A stretch of 64,000 nucleotides of DNA, taken from Tenuifilaceae bacterium CYCD (lineage in GTDB: Bacteria > Bacteroidota > Bacteroidia > Bacteroidales > Tenuifilaceae). Shown one piece after another: positions 10,228 to 18,580 of this stretch. Below the pieces are notes generated by a model, which had not been told where the DNA came from, searched no databases, and saw only the letters and a list, made by a program, of their open reading frames with translations. Within the stretch, counting starts at the first letter, position 1. Every line of letters begins with the position of its first letter. Made by a program: the position numbers and the translations under genes. The DNA lies in contig AP027304.1 of NCBI GenBank assembly GCA_036322835.1, positions 1-64,000 on the forward strand, read 5' to 3'.

Positions 10228-10692
10228 CTATCGTAATCTTTCTAACGATCTAACCAAAGCTTCATCCTTAGCAATTGCCCTTAATGCTAAGAATGTTAGA
10301 ATTGCCGAAACTAATGGAAAAATAAAGACAAGGCTGTAGTTTGTTGTTGCGGGCAAAAGTTTACTAACCGCTTTAACATAATAGTACAGTAGTCCTTGCA
10401 TTCCAAGCAAAAGCACAGTATTCAAAATGCAAAGCCTTATTTGCACCATTCTGCGCTTATACAGAAAAATTGTAAAAAATGGCATTGCAAACACAACAAT
10501 AAGCAATGCAAGCAAAGGCCATGTTTTATATATACTTTCTGCGTTAACCCCTTCCGATACTAATCCTGAAGCCATAAATAGATACTTTACCATTTGGGGT
10601 TCAACAGTATAGGTAGCAAAGGGTACAAAGAAGAAAAAGGCGATTAGCAACGTAACGCCAAGTAAATATAAAGTCTGTATTCTCTGTATCAT
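10228..10692 (-). CDS. DUF4293 family membrane protein
   Basis: 154 aa. The N terminus MIQRIQTLYLLGVTLLIA matches the conserved start of DUF4293, a Bacteroidota-restricted family of small inner-membrane proteins. Four hydrophobic helices can be seen (about residues 6-27, 57-77, 87-107 and 120-140), with a charged C-terminal tail (KDEALVRSLERLR). No function is established. It is monocistronic, with its own terminator, and faces away from the nucleoside phosphorylase gene. Confidence 0.85.
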   Translation of the reverse strand: MIQRIQTLYLLGVTLLIAFFFFVPFATYTVEPQMVKYLFMASGLVSEGVNAESIYKTWPLLALLIVVFAMPFFTIFLYKRRMVQIRLCILNTVLLLGMQGLLYYYVKAVSKLLPATTNYSLVFIFPLVSAILTFLALRAIAKDEALVRSLERLR

Positions 10693-10950
10693 ATCAATTA
10701 AATATTGAAATTATCATAAACAATTGCAAAAGTAATTTTTTTGATGGTTAAATGCCCAAAAACAAAGTTAAAACATTTTAAATGTAATCATCGTTGCTAT
10801 TTCAAATAGAAAAATATTCTAAATGATGTTTTAGAAAAAAGATCGTTCTAGTATTAAATCCAAATTCATGAAATGAAAAGTAAATTTAACCAAAACTGAG
10901 CAATATGGGTTAGTAAACCTTATAAATCGGTTCGGTCTTTCAAAATTTAG

Positions 10951-10958
10951 TATCTTTG
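10951..10958 (+). promoter_or_regulatory. -7 element TATCTTTG for the nucleoside phosphorylase gene
   Basis: An exact TAnnTTTG match 18 bp before the start codon, preceded by AT-rich DNA. The rest of the 284-bp gap back to the DUF4293 gene shows no gene. Confidence 0.55.
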
Positions 10959-10976
10959 TATTTTAAATAAATTGAT

Positions 10977-11852
10977 ATGAGAGTAATAGAATCATCGGAA
11001 CTGATACTAAACCCAGATGGTAGTATCTTTCATCTACACCTAAAACCAGAGCAGCTGGCCGATACTGTAGTGCTAGTAGGCGATCCAGGCAGAGTAGAAA
11101 CAGTATCGTCATTCTTCGATAAAATTGAGTTTACCGTATCGAATAGAGAGTTCAAAACATGTACAGGATACTATAAAGGGAAAAGAATTAGTGCCGTATC
11201 AACAGGTATTGGAACCGACAATATCGATATTGTCGTAAATGAACTTGATGCCTTAGTAAACATTGACCTAGAAACAAGAACGGTTAAGGATACACATAAA
11301 AAGTTAACCATTGTCCGTTTGGGTACTTCTGGAGCACTTCAGCCAGAAATAGATTTAGGGAGCTATGTGATGACGGAAATTAGTATCGGATTTGATGGCT
11401 TGCTAAACTTTTATGCCAACCGCAACGAGGTTAGCGACCTTGAAATGGAACAAGCATTCCTAAAACATACAGATTGGAATCCTCTTTGCGCCAAACCATA
11501 CTTCAACAGATCATCCGAAAAGTTGGTCAATCTATTGTCCGATTACACCATTAAAGGAATTACCATTTCGGCACCGGGTTTTTACGGACCACAAGGTCGA
11601 GTTCTTCGTCTTCCATTGGCAGATCCCAAGTTAAACGACAAAATCGTTGACTTCAGATACAATGGACGTAAGATCACTAATTTCGAGATGGAAAGTTCTG
11701 CAATCAACGGACTATCACGCTTACTTGGACATGACTCAGTTACAATATGCGCTATAATTGCGAATAGAGTAATTAAAGATGCCACAAAAGATTATCGTCC
11801 TGCAATTAAGCGACTTATCGAATTAACTCTCGACAAACTGGCAACACTATAA
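10977..11852 (+). CDS. Nucleoside phosphorylase (uridine/purine phosphorylase family)
   Basis: 291 aa. It has the PNP_UDP_1 fold: VVLVGDPGRV at residues ~31-40 is the phosphate-binding loop, STGIGTDNIDIVVNEL the middle strand, RLGTSGALQ the phosphate/ribose segment and NFEMESSAI the conserved Met-Glu ribose-binding motif. Members cleave nucleosides with phosphate, giving the base and ribose-1-phosphate for salvage. The sequence is nearer to uridine phosphorylase-like proteins than to trimeric PNP, but base specificity is not certain. A downstream gene begins 12 bp after its stop codon, so the two are probably co-transcribed. Confidence 0.85.
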   Translation: MRVIESSELILNPDGSIFHLHLKPEQLADTVVLVGDPGRVETVSSFFDKIEFTVSNREFKTCTGYYKGKRISAVSTGIGTDNIDIVVNELDALVNIDLETRTVKDTHKKLTIVRLGTSGALQPEIDLGSYVMTEISIGFDGLLNFYANRNEVSDLEMEQAFLKHTDWNPLCAKPYFNRSSEKLVNLLSDYTIKGITISAPGFYGPQGRVLRLPLADPKLNDKIVDFRYNGRKITNFEMESSAINGLSRLLGHDSVTICAIIANRVIKDATKDYRPAIKRLIELTLDKLATL

Positions 11853-11864
11853 ATTGCTACAAAC

Positions 11865-12734
11865 TTGGTTAGTAACGATATAAATTCATTGATTTCCCTG
11901 CTTGATGACCCTGATTCTGAGATCTACAAAGCAGTGTCAGAAAAAATCATCACGCAGGGCATCACTATCGTCCCTCAACTCGAAAAGGCTTGGGAAATTT
12001 CTGAAAATGAGTTTGTTCAAAATAGGTTGGAGAACCTTATTCAAACTATCCAATTTAAAAGCACCGAAGATGCTTTAGCATTGTGGATTAACTCCGGAAC
12101 GCAAGATTTACTTGAAGGAACTCATCTTATAGCTAGATTTCAGTACCCTGAATTAACATTTAGTTCGATTGAAAAGGAAATTGAAAAATATAGACGAGAC
12201 GCTTGGTTAGAGATGAATGATAACCTAACGGCTCTAGAAAAGGTCAAAATTATTAACCATATTCTTTTCGATATTCACAATTTCGGCCCTAACGTTACTC
12301 ACTTTTTCTCGCCCAACAATCAATATATAAATCTACTGTTCGAAACAAAAAAGGGAGGGCCAATATTACTGTCAATTTTTTACGCGACCATTGCTCAAAG
12401 ACTTGGACTTCCTATTCATTGTGTAAACCTTCCCAAGAATTTTGTGCTGGCATACAAAGATAGATTTTACCCAATCACCGAATCAAGCGACGAAAGGGAT
12501 AGCATTCTATTCTATATCAATCCTTTCAATAGGGGTTCTGTATTTGGAAGAAAAGAAATCGATGTTTTTTTACAACAGCAAAAGATTGATCCAAAACCAG
12601 AATACTACTTACCTTGTTCCAATAGAACGGCAATTGCCCAGTTGATGTTTAACCTTGTCTTTGCCTACGAAAAACAGTCAAACTTCAAGAAAGCGGAAGA
12701 TATTAAGAAACTACTAAAGATAGTTGAAGGGTAA
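11865..12734 (+). CDS. SirB1-like transglutaminase-fold protein
   Basis: 289 aa. The start is a TTG at 11865, since no ATG occurs in frame before residue ~110. The segments EKVKIINHILF, GGPILLSIFYATIAQRLGLPIHCVNLPKNFVLAYKD and FYINPFNRGSVFGRKEI fit the Transglut_core2 (SirB1/YchA) domain, which usually carries C-terminal TPR-like helices. Here the classical nucleophile position in GGPILLS is not Cys, so a peptidase or transglutaminase activity is unlikely. The role of the family is poorly known. It sits 12 bp downstream of the nucleoside phosphorylase gene. Confidence 0.75.
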   Translation: MVSNDINSLISLLDDPDSEIYKAVSEKIITQGITIVPQLEKAWEISENEFVQNRLENLIQTIQFKSTEDALALWINSGTQDLLEGTHLIARFQYPELTFSSIEKEIEKYRRDAWLEMNDNLTALEKVKIINHILFDIHNFGPNVTHFFSPNNQYINLLFETKKGGPILLSIFYATIAQRLGLPIHCVNLPKNFVLAYKDRFYPITESSDERDSILFYINPFNRGSVFGRKEIDVFLQQQKIDPKPEYYLPCSNRTAIAQLMFNLVFAYEKQSNFKKAEDIKKLLKIVEG

Positions 12735-12835
12735 TAGTTCTATGGCCTGAATTACAAAGGCAACACGTAGATGCAAATAAGGAAAATGCAAGAGTAAAGT
12801 TCAATTAAGTTCTTTTAGCATAAGGCTTAAACATA

Positions 12836-13075
12836 CTACTCCCAAAAATCAAACTTCAACTGTTGATCTGCTATTTTAACTTTTTTAAGTTCAGCATCAA
12901 CAATACTATCAACTTCAATTTTGCATCGACCGCAACCAGTTGTTGCTGAAGTTATCGTTCTGACATCCAAATACGATTTTGCACCTTTTCTGCGAATGGC
13001 GTTTAAAATTTCGCTCTTAGATACACATCTACAATTACATACAAACCTACTTCGGGAAACCATTGAACTAAACAT
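12836..13075 (-). CDS. BFD-like [2Fe-2S]-binding protein
   Basis: 79 aa. The N-terminal CNCRCV and the later TGCGRC supply a C-x-C plus C-x2-C arrangement, as in the helical BFD-like [2Fe-2S] domain of bacterioferritin-associated ferredoxin, NasD/NirB and CopZ. The central SKSEILNAIRRKGAKSYLDV segment forms the helices that hold the cluster. Stand-alone proteins of this type act in iron release from ferritin-like stores or as small electron carriers. No bacterioferritin gene is nearby, so the partner is unknown. It is divergent from rpsF. Confidence 0.8.
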   Translation of the reverse strand: MFSSMVSRSRFVCNCRCVSKSEILNAIRRKGAKSYLDVRTITSATTGCGRCKIEVDSIVDAELKKVKIADQQLKFDFWE

Positions 13076-13110
13076 TTAGCGGTTAAATATACCTATCAAA
13101 AATCGAAACA

Positions 13111-13142
13111 TTTTGTAATTCAAGATAAAAAATCTACCTTTG
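13111..13142 (+). promoter_or_regulatory. Promoter of the rpsF-rpsR-rplI operon
   Basis: TTTTGT at 13111-13116 and TACCTTTG at 13135-13142 match the Bacteroidota -33/-7 elements with about 19 bp spacing. The start codon of rpsF is 29 bp further on. Confidence 0.65.
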
Positions 13143-13171
13143 CACGCTAATTTTAACTAAATAATTATACT

Positions 13172-13525
13172 ATGTTAAATCACTACGAAACCGTTTTCAT
13201 TGCTACTCCCGTTTTGTCTGAGGCCCAGATGAAGGAAGCGGTTACAAAATTCAGGGGTTTCATCACCGAGAATGGTGGCGAAATCGTTCATGAAGAAAAT
13301 TGGGGTTTAAGAAAGTTGGCCTACCCCATTCAGAAAAAAACTACAGGTTTTTACCATTTATTGGAATTTAAAGCCGCTGGAGAGTTGGTTGACAAACTCG
13401 AAACTCAGTACCGCCGCGATGAGCGTATTATTCGTTTCTTAACTGTTAAGTTAGACAAGTACGCTGTTGAGTATGCTAATAAAAAGCGTAGCAACAAAGT
13501 GGAAACTAAAAAAATGGAGGACTAA
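13172..13525 (+). CDS. rpsF: 30S ribosomal protein bS6
   Basis: 117 aa, standard length. [38 protein letters not shown] and [16 protein letters not shown] are diagnostic for bS6, which binds 16S rRNA with bS18 on the platform of the small subunit. In Bacteroidota bS6, bS18 and bS21 form the pocket that sequesters the anti-Shine-Dalgarno tail of 16S rRNA. Its own start lacks a Shine-Dalgarno sequence, unlike the next two genes. It is first in a tight three-gene operon. Confidence 0.98.
   Translation: MLNHYETVFIATPVLSEAQMKEAVTKFRGFITENGGEIVHEENWGLRKLAYPIQKKTTGFYHLLEFKAAGELVDKLETQYRRDERIIRFLTVKLDKYAVEYANKKRSNKVETKKMED
13516..13520 (+). promoter_or_regulatory. Strong Shine-Dalgarno site (GGAGG) for rpsR
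   Basis: GGAGG lies 8 nt before the rpsR start codon, within the last codons of rpsF. Such sites are uncommon in Bacteroidota. The Met-Glu-Asp coding of rpsF could produce it by chance. Confidence 0.6.
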
Positions 13526-13528
13526 GCA

Positions 13529-13798
13529 ATGAGTACAAATCAATCAGAAATCAGATATCTCACCCCCCCAACAGTTGAGATTAAAAAGAAAAAGTACTGC
13601 CGTTTCAAGAAGAACAAGATTAAGTACATTGATTACAAGGATCCTGAATTCTTGAAAAAGTTCCTTAACGAACAGGGTAAAATTCTTCCTCGTCGTATTA
13701 CTGGAACATCATTGAAGTACCAGAGGAAGGTCGCTACAGCAGTAAAAAGGGCTCGTCACATTGCCATACTGCCATTTGTAACCGATCTATTGAAATAA
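13529..13798 (+). CDS. rpsR: 30S ribosomal protein bS18
   Basis: 89 aa. The core [40 protein letters not shown] and [12 protein letters not shown] are typical of bS18, the partner of bS6 on the 30S platform. It starts 3 bp after the rpsF stop codon and is preceded by GGAGG at ideal spacing. As bS18 contributes to the pocket that hides the anti-Shine-Dalgarno sequence in this phylum, the Shine-Dalgarno site may give feedback control. Confidence 0.98.
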   Translation: MSTNQSEIRYLTPPTVEIKKKKYCRFKKNKIKYIDYKDPEFLKKFLNEQGKILPRRITGTSLKYQRKVATAVKRARHIAILPFVTDLLK

Positions 13799-13807
13799 TT
13801 TTAAGGT

Positions 13808-13813
13808 AGGAGG
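13808..13813 (+). promoter_or_regulatory. Strong Shine-Dalgarno site (AGGAGG) for rplI
   Basis: A full AGGAGG stands 8 nt before the rplI ATG, in the non-coding 23-bp gap between rpsR and rplI. It is therefore not forced by coding sequence. Confidence 0.75.
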
Positions 13814-13821
13814 AAAATCAG

Positions 13822-14268
13822 ATGGAAATTATTCTGTTACAAGACGTATCGAACCTTGGTAATAAGGACGAAATAGTAAAAGTAAAGAATGGCTACGCTC
13901 GCAACTACTTAATTCCTAACGGAATGGCCATTACCGCAACACAATCAGCAAAAAAGGTTCTAGCGGAGAACATCAAGCAACGCGCTCACAAAGAAGCTAA
14001 AATCAAAACTGATGCTGAGCAAATTGCAAAGAAAATGGAAGGTCTTAAACTTACTATTGGTGCTAAAACTAGCTCAACCGGAAAGATTTTTGGATCTGTT
14101 AACACCATCCAAATTGCAGAAGCTTTGGCTGAAAAAGGTTTTGAAATCGACCGTAAGGTTATTAGCCTTAAGGAAGATCAGATCAAGGAGATTGGAACCT
14201 ACACCGCGGAAGTTAAGTTACACCGTGAAGTTAAAGTTGCCATTGAATTCGAGGTTATTTCTGAGTAA
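13822..14268 (+). CDS. rplI: 50S ribosomal protein bL9
   Basis: 148 aa, full length. The N-terminal domain MEIILLQDVSNLGNKDEIVKVK with GYARNYLIPNGMA is the bL9 signature, followed by the long connecting helix and the C-terminal domain (KIFGSVNTIQIAEAL). bL9 binds 23S rRNA near the L1 stalk and helps keep the frame. It is last in the rpsF-rpsR-rplI operon and is followed by a strong terminator. Confidence 0.98.
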   Translation: MEIILLQDVSNLGNKDEIVKVKNGYARNYLIPNGMAITATQSAKKVLAENIKQRAHKEAKIKTDAEQIAKKMEGLKLTIGAKTSSTGKIFGSVNTIQIAEALAEKGFEIDRKVISLKEDQIKEIGTYTAEVKLHREVKVAIEFEVISE

Positions 14269-14284
14269 AAAATATATAATGAAT

Positions 14285-14313
14285 AAAAAAACCCGCCTTA
14301 AGCGGGTTTTTTT
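14285..14313 (+). terminator. Terminator of the rpsF operon
   Basis: ACCCGC/GCGGGT stem extended by A and T runs, with a 5-nt loop. It can also serve the convergent ridA gene. Confidence 0.85.
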
Positions 14314-14318
14314 ATTAT

Positions 14319-14702
14319 CTATCTAGCAGCAATACACTCTATTTCCACCAATACCCCCAATGGCAACTTAACAACTCCGTATGCCGCCCGAGCAGGCATA
14401 TCTGAAGTAAAGTACTTCGCATAAACCTCGTTCATTGCAACAAAGTTATCCATATCACTTAATAAGCAGGTAGTTTTTACTACATTAGAGTAATCTAACC
14501 CAGCCTCTTTTAATATTGCGCCAATATTTTTAAGTACCTGCTCGGTCTGCTCCTTAATCCCGCCCTCAACAACACTAGTTATTTGAGGATTAATTGGTAT
14601 TTGACCCGAAATAAATACAAGCCCATTTGCTTCTACAGCCTGACTGTAAGGGCCAACAGCTTTAGGTGCATGATCTGTATTGATTATCTTTTTCATGTTC
14701 AT
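14319..14702 (-). CDS. ridA: RidA family enamine/imine deaminase
   Basis: 127 aa, normal length. HAPKAVGPYSQAVEANGLVFISGQIP, then the conserved Arg region ARAAYGVVKLPLGVLVEIECIA, identify the YjgF/YER057c/UK114 family, whose archetype hydrolyses reactive 2-aminoacrylate and related enamines. Arg and Glu of the archetypal active site are present near the C terminus. Two ATGs (14702 and 14696) fit; the upstream one is used here. It ends next to the rplI terminator and is followed upstream by lptD on the same strand, 18 bp away. Confidence 0.93.
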   Translation of the reverse strand: MNMKKIINTDHAPKAVGPYSQAVEANGLVFISGQIPINPQITSVVEGGIKEQTEQVLKNIGAILKEAGLDYSNVVKTTCLLSDMDNFVAMNEVYAKYFTSDMPARAAYGVVKLPLGVLVEIECIAAR

Positions 14703-14720
14703 GGTAAGTATTAAGATTTA

Positions 14721-17339
14721 TTAACTATCAATATTATCCAAATAACTATCACGCTTTTTATACTTCAAATCCTGTAATATAGAGGATTTAACATTGATCT
14801 GGAAACTGAAACTCTTATAGTATCCTATAGGAATAACCGATAATCGCATCTCCCAACAATGCAAATCGCGAATAAAATTGACTGACGTTGTGGTTAATTT
14901 TTTGTTCTTTAAATCATACCCTGAACTAAAACCTATTTTCATTTTAGGTGTTAAACTCAAATCGCCTGAAAAACTTATAGTTTGAACAAGACTAGCCTCA
15001 TACGCTGGTTTTGAATAGGACAAATTGTAACTAAACCGTAAACTCCACGGAACACTAAAATCAACATAATCCAACCCATACTGAGAACTCATTGATTCCC
15101 CAAAATTTGAACCATCAGGAGATGTCCCTGGAGGAATAGCACCAGATGCTAATCCAGATTTTTCTGATCCTGTTGAATTACTATTCTGTCCCTTGGAACT
15201 ACTAAACGAATAATCGAAACCTACACTACCCCGAATAAATCGAGCCAACTTCCCCGATTTGCTATATTCAAATTGATCTATTTCTGTTCCTGCTGCATTT
15301 AGTGCATAAGGGCTAAACGCTCCAGAAAAACTGATATTTACTTTATCGAATAAATTTGTTCTTCCATTCACAGAAATATCAGACCAGTTCATGGAGTCGG
15401 CCAACAAATTATATGACGAACCAATACTTAAACCATCCAATATTTTTACTTTTTTTACAGGATTGGCCGTATCCTTAGGGGATAGAACCTTCATTTCAAG
15501 AATATTGCTTAACGAAAAGTTTACCATTCCAGATTTACCACTACCGGGACCACCATAAATTCCTTGGCTAAATATTGAATATGTTTGGAAATTTCCAAGA
15601 GTATCCTTTTGCACCTGTTTATAGAAACCATACTTAGGATCCGAAAAATCAGGACGATAACTTAACGATACCGAAGGAGTTATAACATGCCTTATAGCTT
15701 GCACCTTTGAATTTTTGTGGAATTGAAACATTCCATAAATTTTGGTACTCATCGATACAGCCGTGCTATACTGATAACCTCGCTTAAATCCACTTATCGT
15801 ATCGATAACCACCTCCTTAGAATCTTGATCCCATGATTTTTCAATAGTTTTCAAATACCAATACTCAGAATAATTTACGCCAGGACTAACTGTTATGAAC
15901 TTAAGAATATTAAAAGAAGTTGATAATGGGATATCATGCTTCATACCATTTTTCATACTATCAACCACAGAGCGTTTAAATAGGTTTTTCTCTTTTACTT
16001 CAACGCTATTGTCTAAGTTGGTAGCCAAGCTAAAGCCAATTTTCTCGTACCATTTAGCAGTACCAACACTTTGCTTTCTTTTGAAAGGATAAATTTTAGT
16101 CATATTGAATGATACCTTAGGAAATCCTAAACTTACAGTGGTATCAATATTATTTTGAGAATGGCTTAAAGAGGTACTTAAACTAAACGGCGTCCCAGGC
16201 CAAACCTTTGAATATGATATACTAGAATTGATTGTATTTGTTAAAGCTTCGCTTACACTCTTTGCATTGTACTTATTGTAATTACTTGTACTTACATTAA
16301 CGTTTGCCTGAAATGTTGAATTTGGATTTGCTTTTGTATCCTGTCTATGCGACCACACAACTTTAAAGGAATTAGTTTTTGCATAATCCGAAAGCCCTTT
16401 CTCACTGGTTACGTTGGAAGATATTCCCAATTGAAATATTCCAGAAAAATGGTAACGAAGTTTGTAATTGGTTAAACTATTAAGCCCCCACGATCCATTT
16501 GAGTAATAATCTCCTGTTATTTTTTCATCCATGTAATCGCCCATGCCAAAGTAAAAACCTGCACCACGGAGAAAAAGGCCTCGATTGCTTTCCTCTCCAT
16601 ATTCCGGGATAATAATCCCAGCAGCTCTCTTTCTCGTATTTGGGAAAAAGCCAAAAGGAATAAAAATCGGCAATGGAACATCTTCAATTACAACATATGC
16701 TGGACCCGAAATAATTTTTTTATCAGGAATCATCTTCCCCTTAGTAATGGCAATGTAAAAATGGGGATGATCTAAATCGCAGGTTGTATACTTACCATTC
16801 TTCATATTAACCACATCATCTTCCATTTTCTTGGTCACCTCGCTATGCATATATCCACCCGATTGCTCTGTAACAACCCCACTAATTTTAGCTCGCTTAG
16901 TATCAAAATTATAATGGATACTATCCATTTCAAAGGTTTGGTTTCCCTCCTTGAACACAGGACGCCCTATTACCTTACCTGTACTATCCGGCAAGCCATA
17001 GGCGAAAACCTCTTTTTTTTCCATATCAAACTCGATGTACTGCGCATCAAGTTCCAGATTGTCGTAAGTTACAACTGCTTTACCGTAGAGGTAAACGGTC
17101 TTCCCATCAAGCGCATATATCGTTGAGTCCTCAGCATTACTAAATATAGGAGCATTGACTGAGGATTTTTTCTTTACCGATTTTGTGGAGTCTTTGGCAG
17201 GAATAGTGTCTAAAGCTAAAGATACTGGCTTGATTATTGAAGATGGCAAATTAGCGCTGTTAGCAAAACCAACAGCAAGGTTAATAATTATAAAGAGTAA
17301 TAGTAATCTGAAATGCAATTTTAGTCTTATTTTTGTCAT
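14721..17339 (-). CDS. lptD: LptD-like outer-membrane LPS assembly protein
   Basis: 872 aa from the ATG at 17339; a TTG five codons upstream is less likely. After a signal peptide, an OstA/LptA-like beta-taco domain (DGKTVYLYGKAVVTYDNLELDAQYIEFD onward, ~70-240) precedes FGFFPNTRKRAAGIIIPEYG and a long beta-barrel with many alternating aromatic strands. This is the divergent Bacteroidota LptD, which inserts LPS into the outer leaflet with LptE. Its start is only 44 bp from the divergent amidase gene, so both probably share one regulatory region. It likely forms a short operon with ridA. Confidence 0.85.
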   Translation of the reverse strand: MTKIRLKLHFRLLLLFIIINLAVGFANSANLPSSIIKPVSLALDTIPAKDSTKSVKKKSSVNAPIFSNAEDSTIYALDGKTVYLYGKAVVTYDNLELDAQYIEFDMEKKEVFAYGLPDSTGKVIGRPVFKEGNQTFEMDSIHYNFDTKRAKISGVVTEQSGGYMHSEVTKKMEDDVVNMKNGKYTTCDLDHPHFYIAITKGKMIPDKKIISGPAYVVIEDVPLPIFIPFGFFPNTRKRAAGIIIPEYGEESNRGLFLRGAGFYFGMGDYMDEKITGDYYSNGSWGLNSLTNYKLRYHFSGIFQLGISSNVTSEKGLSDYAKTNSFKVVWSHRQDTKANPNSTFQANVNVSTSNYNKYNAKSVSEALTNTINSSISYSKVWPGTPFSLSTSLSHSQNNIDTTVSLGFPKVSFNMTKIYPFKRKQSVGTAKWYEKIGFSLATNLDNSVEVKEKNLFKRSVVDSMKNGMKHDIPLSTSFNILKFITVSPGVNYSEYWYLKTIEKSWDQDSKEVVIDTISGFKRGYQYSTAVSMSTKIYGMFQFHKNSKVQAIRHVITPSVSLSYRPDFSDPKYGFYKQVQKDTLGNFQTYSIFSQGIYGGPGSGKSGMVNFSLSNILEMKVLSPKDTANPVKKVKILDGLSIGSSYNLLADSMNWSDISVNGRTNLFDKVNISFSGAFSPYALNAAGTEIDQFEYSKSGKLARFIRGSVGFDYSFSSSKGQNSNSTGSEKSGLASGAIPPGTSPDGSNFGESMSSQYGLDYVDFSVPWSLRFSYNLSYSKPAYEASLVQTISFSGDLSLTPKMKIGFSSGYDLKNKKLTTTSVNFIRDLHCWEMRLSVIPIGYYKSFSFQINVKSSILQDLKYKKRDSYLDNIDS

Positions 17340-17383
17340 CGAAATTGAGCCCAAAACTACTTAAAAAAATCTAATGGTTTAAG

Positions 17384-18565
17384 ATGAGAACTTCATTTAC
17401 TATAACATTTTTTTCAAAATTTAACTTTTTAATTCTTCTGCTTGCGTTACAATGCAGTCAAATAATAGGCCAAAATACTGATATTTACAGCATTAAAACA
17501 GTTGTAATTGATGCGGGACATGGAGGGCAAGATCCAGGGGCATTAGGAAAGGTAACTAAAGAAAAAGACATAACGCTCAAATTAGCCCTAAAGGTAGGGA
17601 ACTTTATTGAAAAGAACTTTTCTGATGTAAAAGTTATATACACACGGAATCAGGACGTATTCATTCCGCTAGATGAGCGTAGCAAAATTGCTAACGATGC
17701 AAATGCCGATTTGTTTATCTCGATACATTGCAACTCTACTAAAAGCAAAACACCATATGGAACCGAAACATATGTAATGGGATTAAGTAAATCTGATGCA
17801 AACCTAGATGTTGCAATGAGAGAAAACGCTGTAATTACATTCGAGGAAAACTACTCGGTTAAGTATGAGGGCTATGATCCAAATTCTGCAGAATCATTCA
17901 TTATATTCTCGTTGCTTCAAAACGCATTCCTCGATCAAAGCCTTAACCTCGCCAACCTCATCCAAACAGATTTTAGAGATCGTCTCAACCGAAAAGATCG
18001 AGGGGTAAAACAGGAACGTTTTCTTGTTTTATGGAAAACCTCAATGCCAAGTGTACTGGTTGAAGTTGGCTACCTTAGCCATCCTAAGGAAGAAATTTTC
18101 CTTAACTCAACCGAAGGACAAGAGTACATAGCATCCTCAATTTATAGGGCATTCAAAGAATATAAAAGAAATGTTGATGAAAGAAACTCCAGAACATCAC
18201 AAAATCACTTCAATCATTCCATGCAAAATAATGTAGAAAAACAAACCATTGAACGAAATGAAGCCAACGAAATTCAGAAAAACTCAAATTCATCGATTAT
18301 CTTTAAGGTACAAATCCTAGCATCATCAAAAAAGTTATTACCAAATTCGGAGCAACTTAAAAATTTAGACAATGTTGAGGAAATCCAGTCCAATGGCATA
18401 TATAAATATTGTATAGGAAGCATGCAATCTTATAATGAGATTCTAACATACTGTCAGGAAATTAAAAAAATATACCCCGATGCTTTCATCATTGCCCTCA
18501 AAGAAGGCAACCAAATCCCTGTTGATATGGCAATTAAAGAAGCATCCAATAAATCAGTGCAATAA
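17384..18565 (+). CDS. N-acetylmuramoyl-L-alanine amidase with C-terminal SPOR-like domain
   Basis: 393 aa. A signal peptide (~1-29) leads to an Amidase_3 domain: VVIDAGHGGQDPGA (zinc His), KEKDITLKLA (Glu ligand), ISIHCNST (second His) and PSVLVEVGYLSHPKEE (catalytic Glu). This zinc enzyme cleaves the stem peptide from MurNAc, typically at division. After a Ser/Asn-rich linker, residues ~305-385 (FKVQILASSKKL ... SYNEILTYCQEIKKIYPDAFIIAL) resemble a SPOR domain that binds denuded septal glycan. It is 15 bp upstream of the MlaD-like gene and divergent from lptD. Confidence 0.92.
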   Translation: MRTSFTITFFSKFNFLILLLALQCSQIIGQNTDIYSIKTVVIDAGHGGQDPGALGKVTKEKDITLKLALKVGNFIEKNFSDVKVIYTRNQDVFIPLDERSKIANDANADLFISIHCNSTKSKTPYGTETYVMGLSKSDANLDVAMRENAVITFEENYSVKYEGYDPNSAESFIIFSLLQNAFLDQSLNLANLIQTDFRDRLNRKDRGVKQERFLVLWKTSMPSVLVEVGYLSHPKEEIFLNSTEGQEYIASSIYRAFKEYKRNVDERNSRTSQNHFNHSMQNNVEKQTIERNEANEIQKNSNSSIIFKVQILASSKKLLPNSEQLKNLDNVEEIQSNGIYKYCIGSMQSYNEILTYCQEIKKIYPDAFIIALKEGNQIPVDMAIKEASNKSVQ

Positions 18566-18580
18566 CTAATATAGGAAGCA

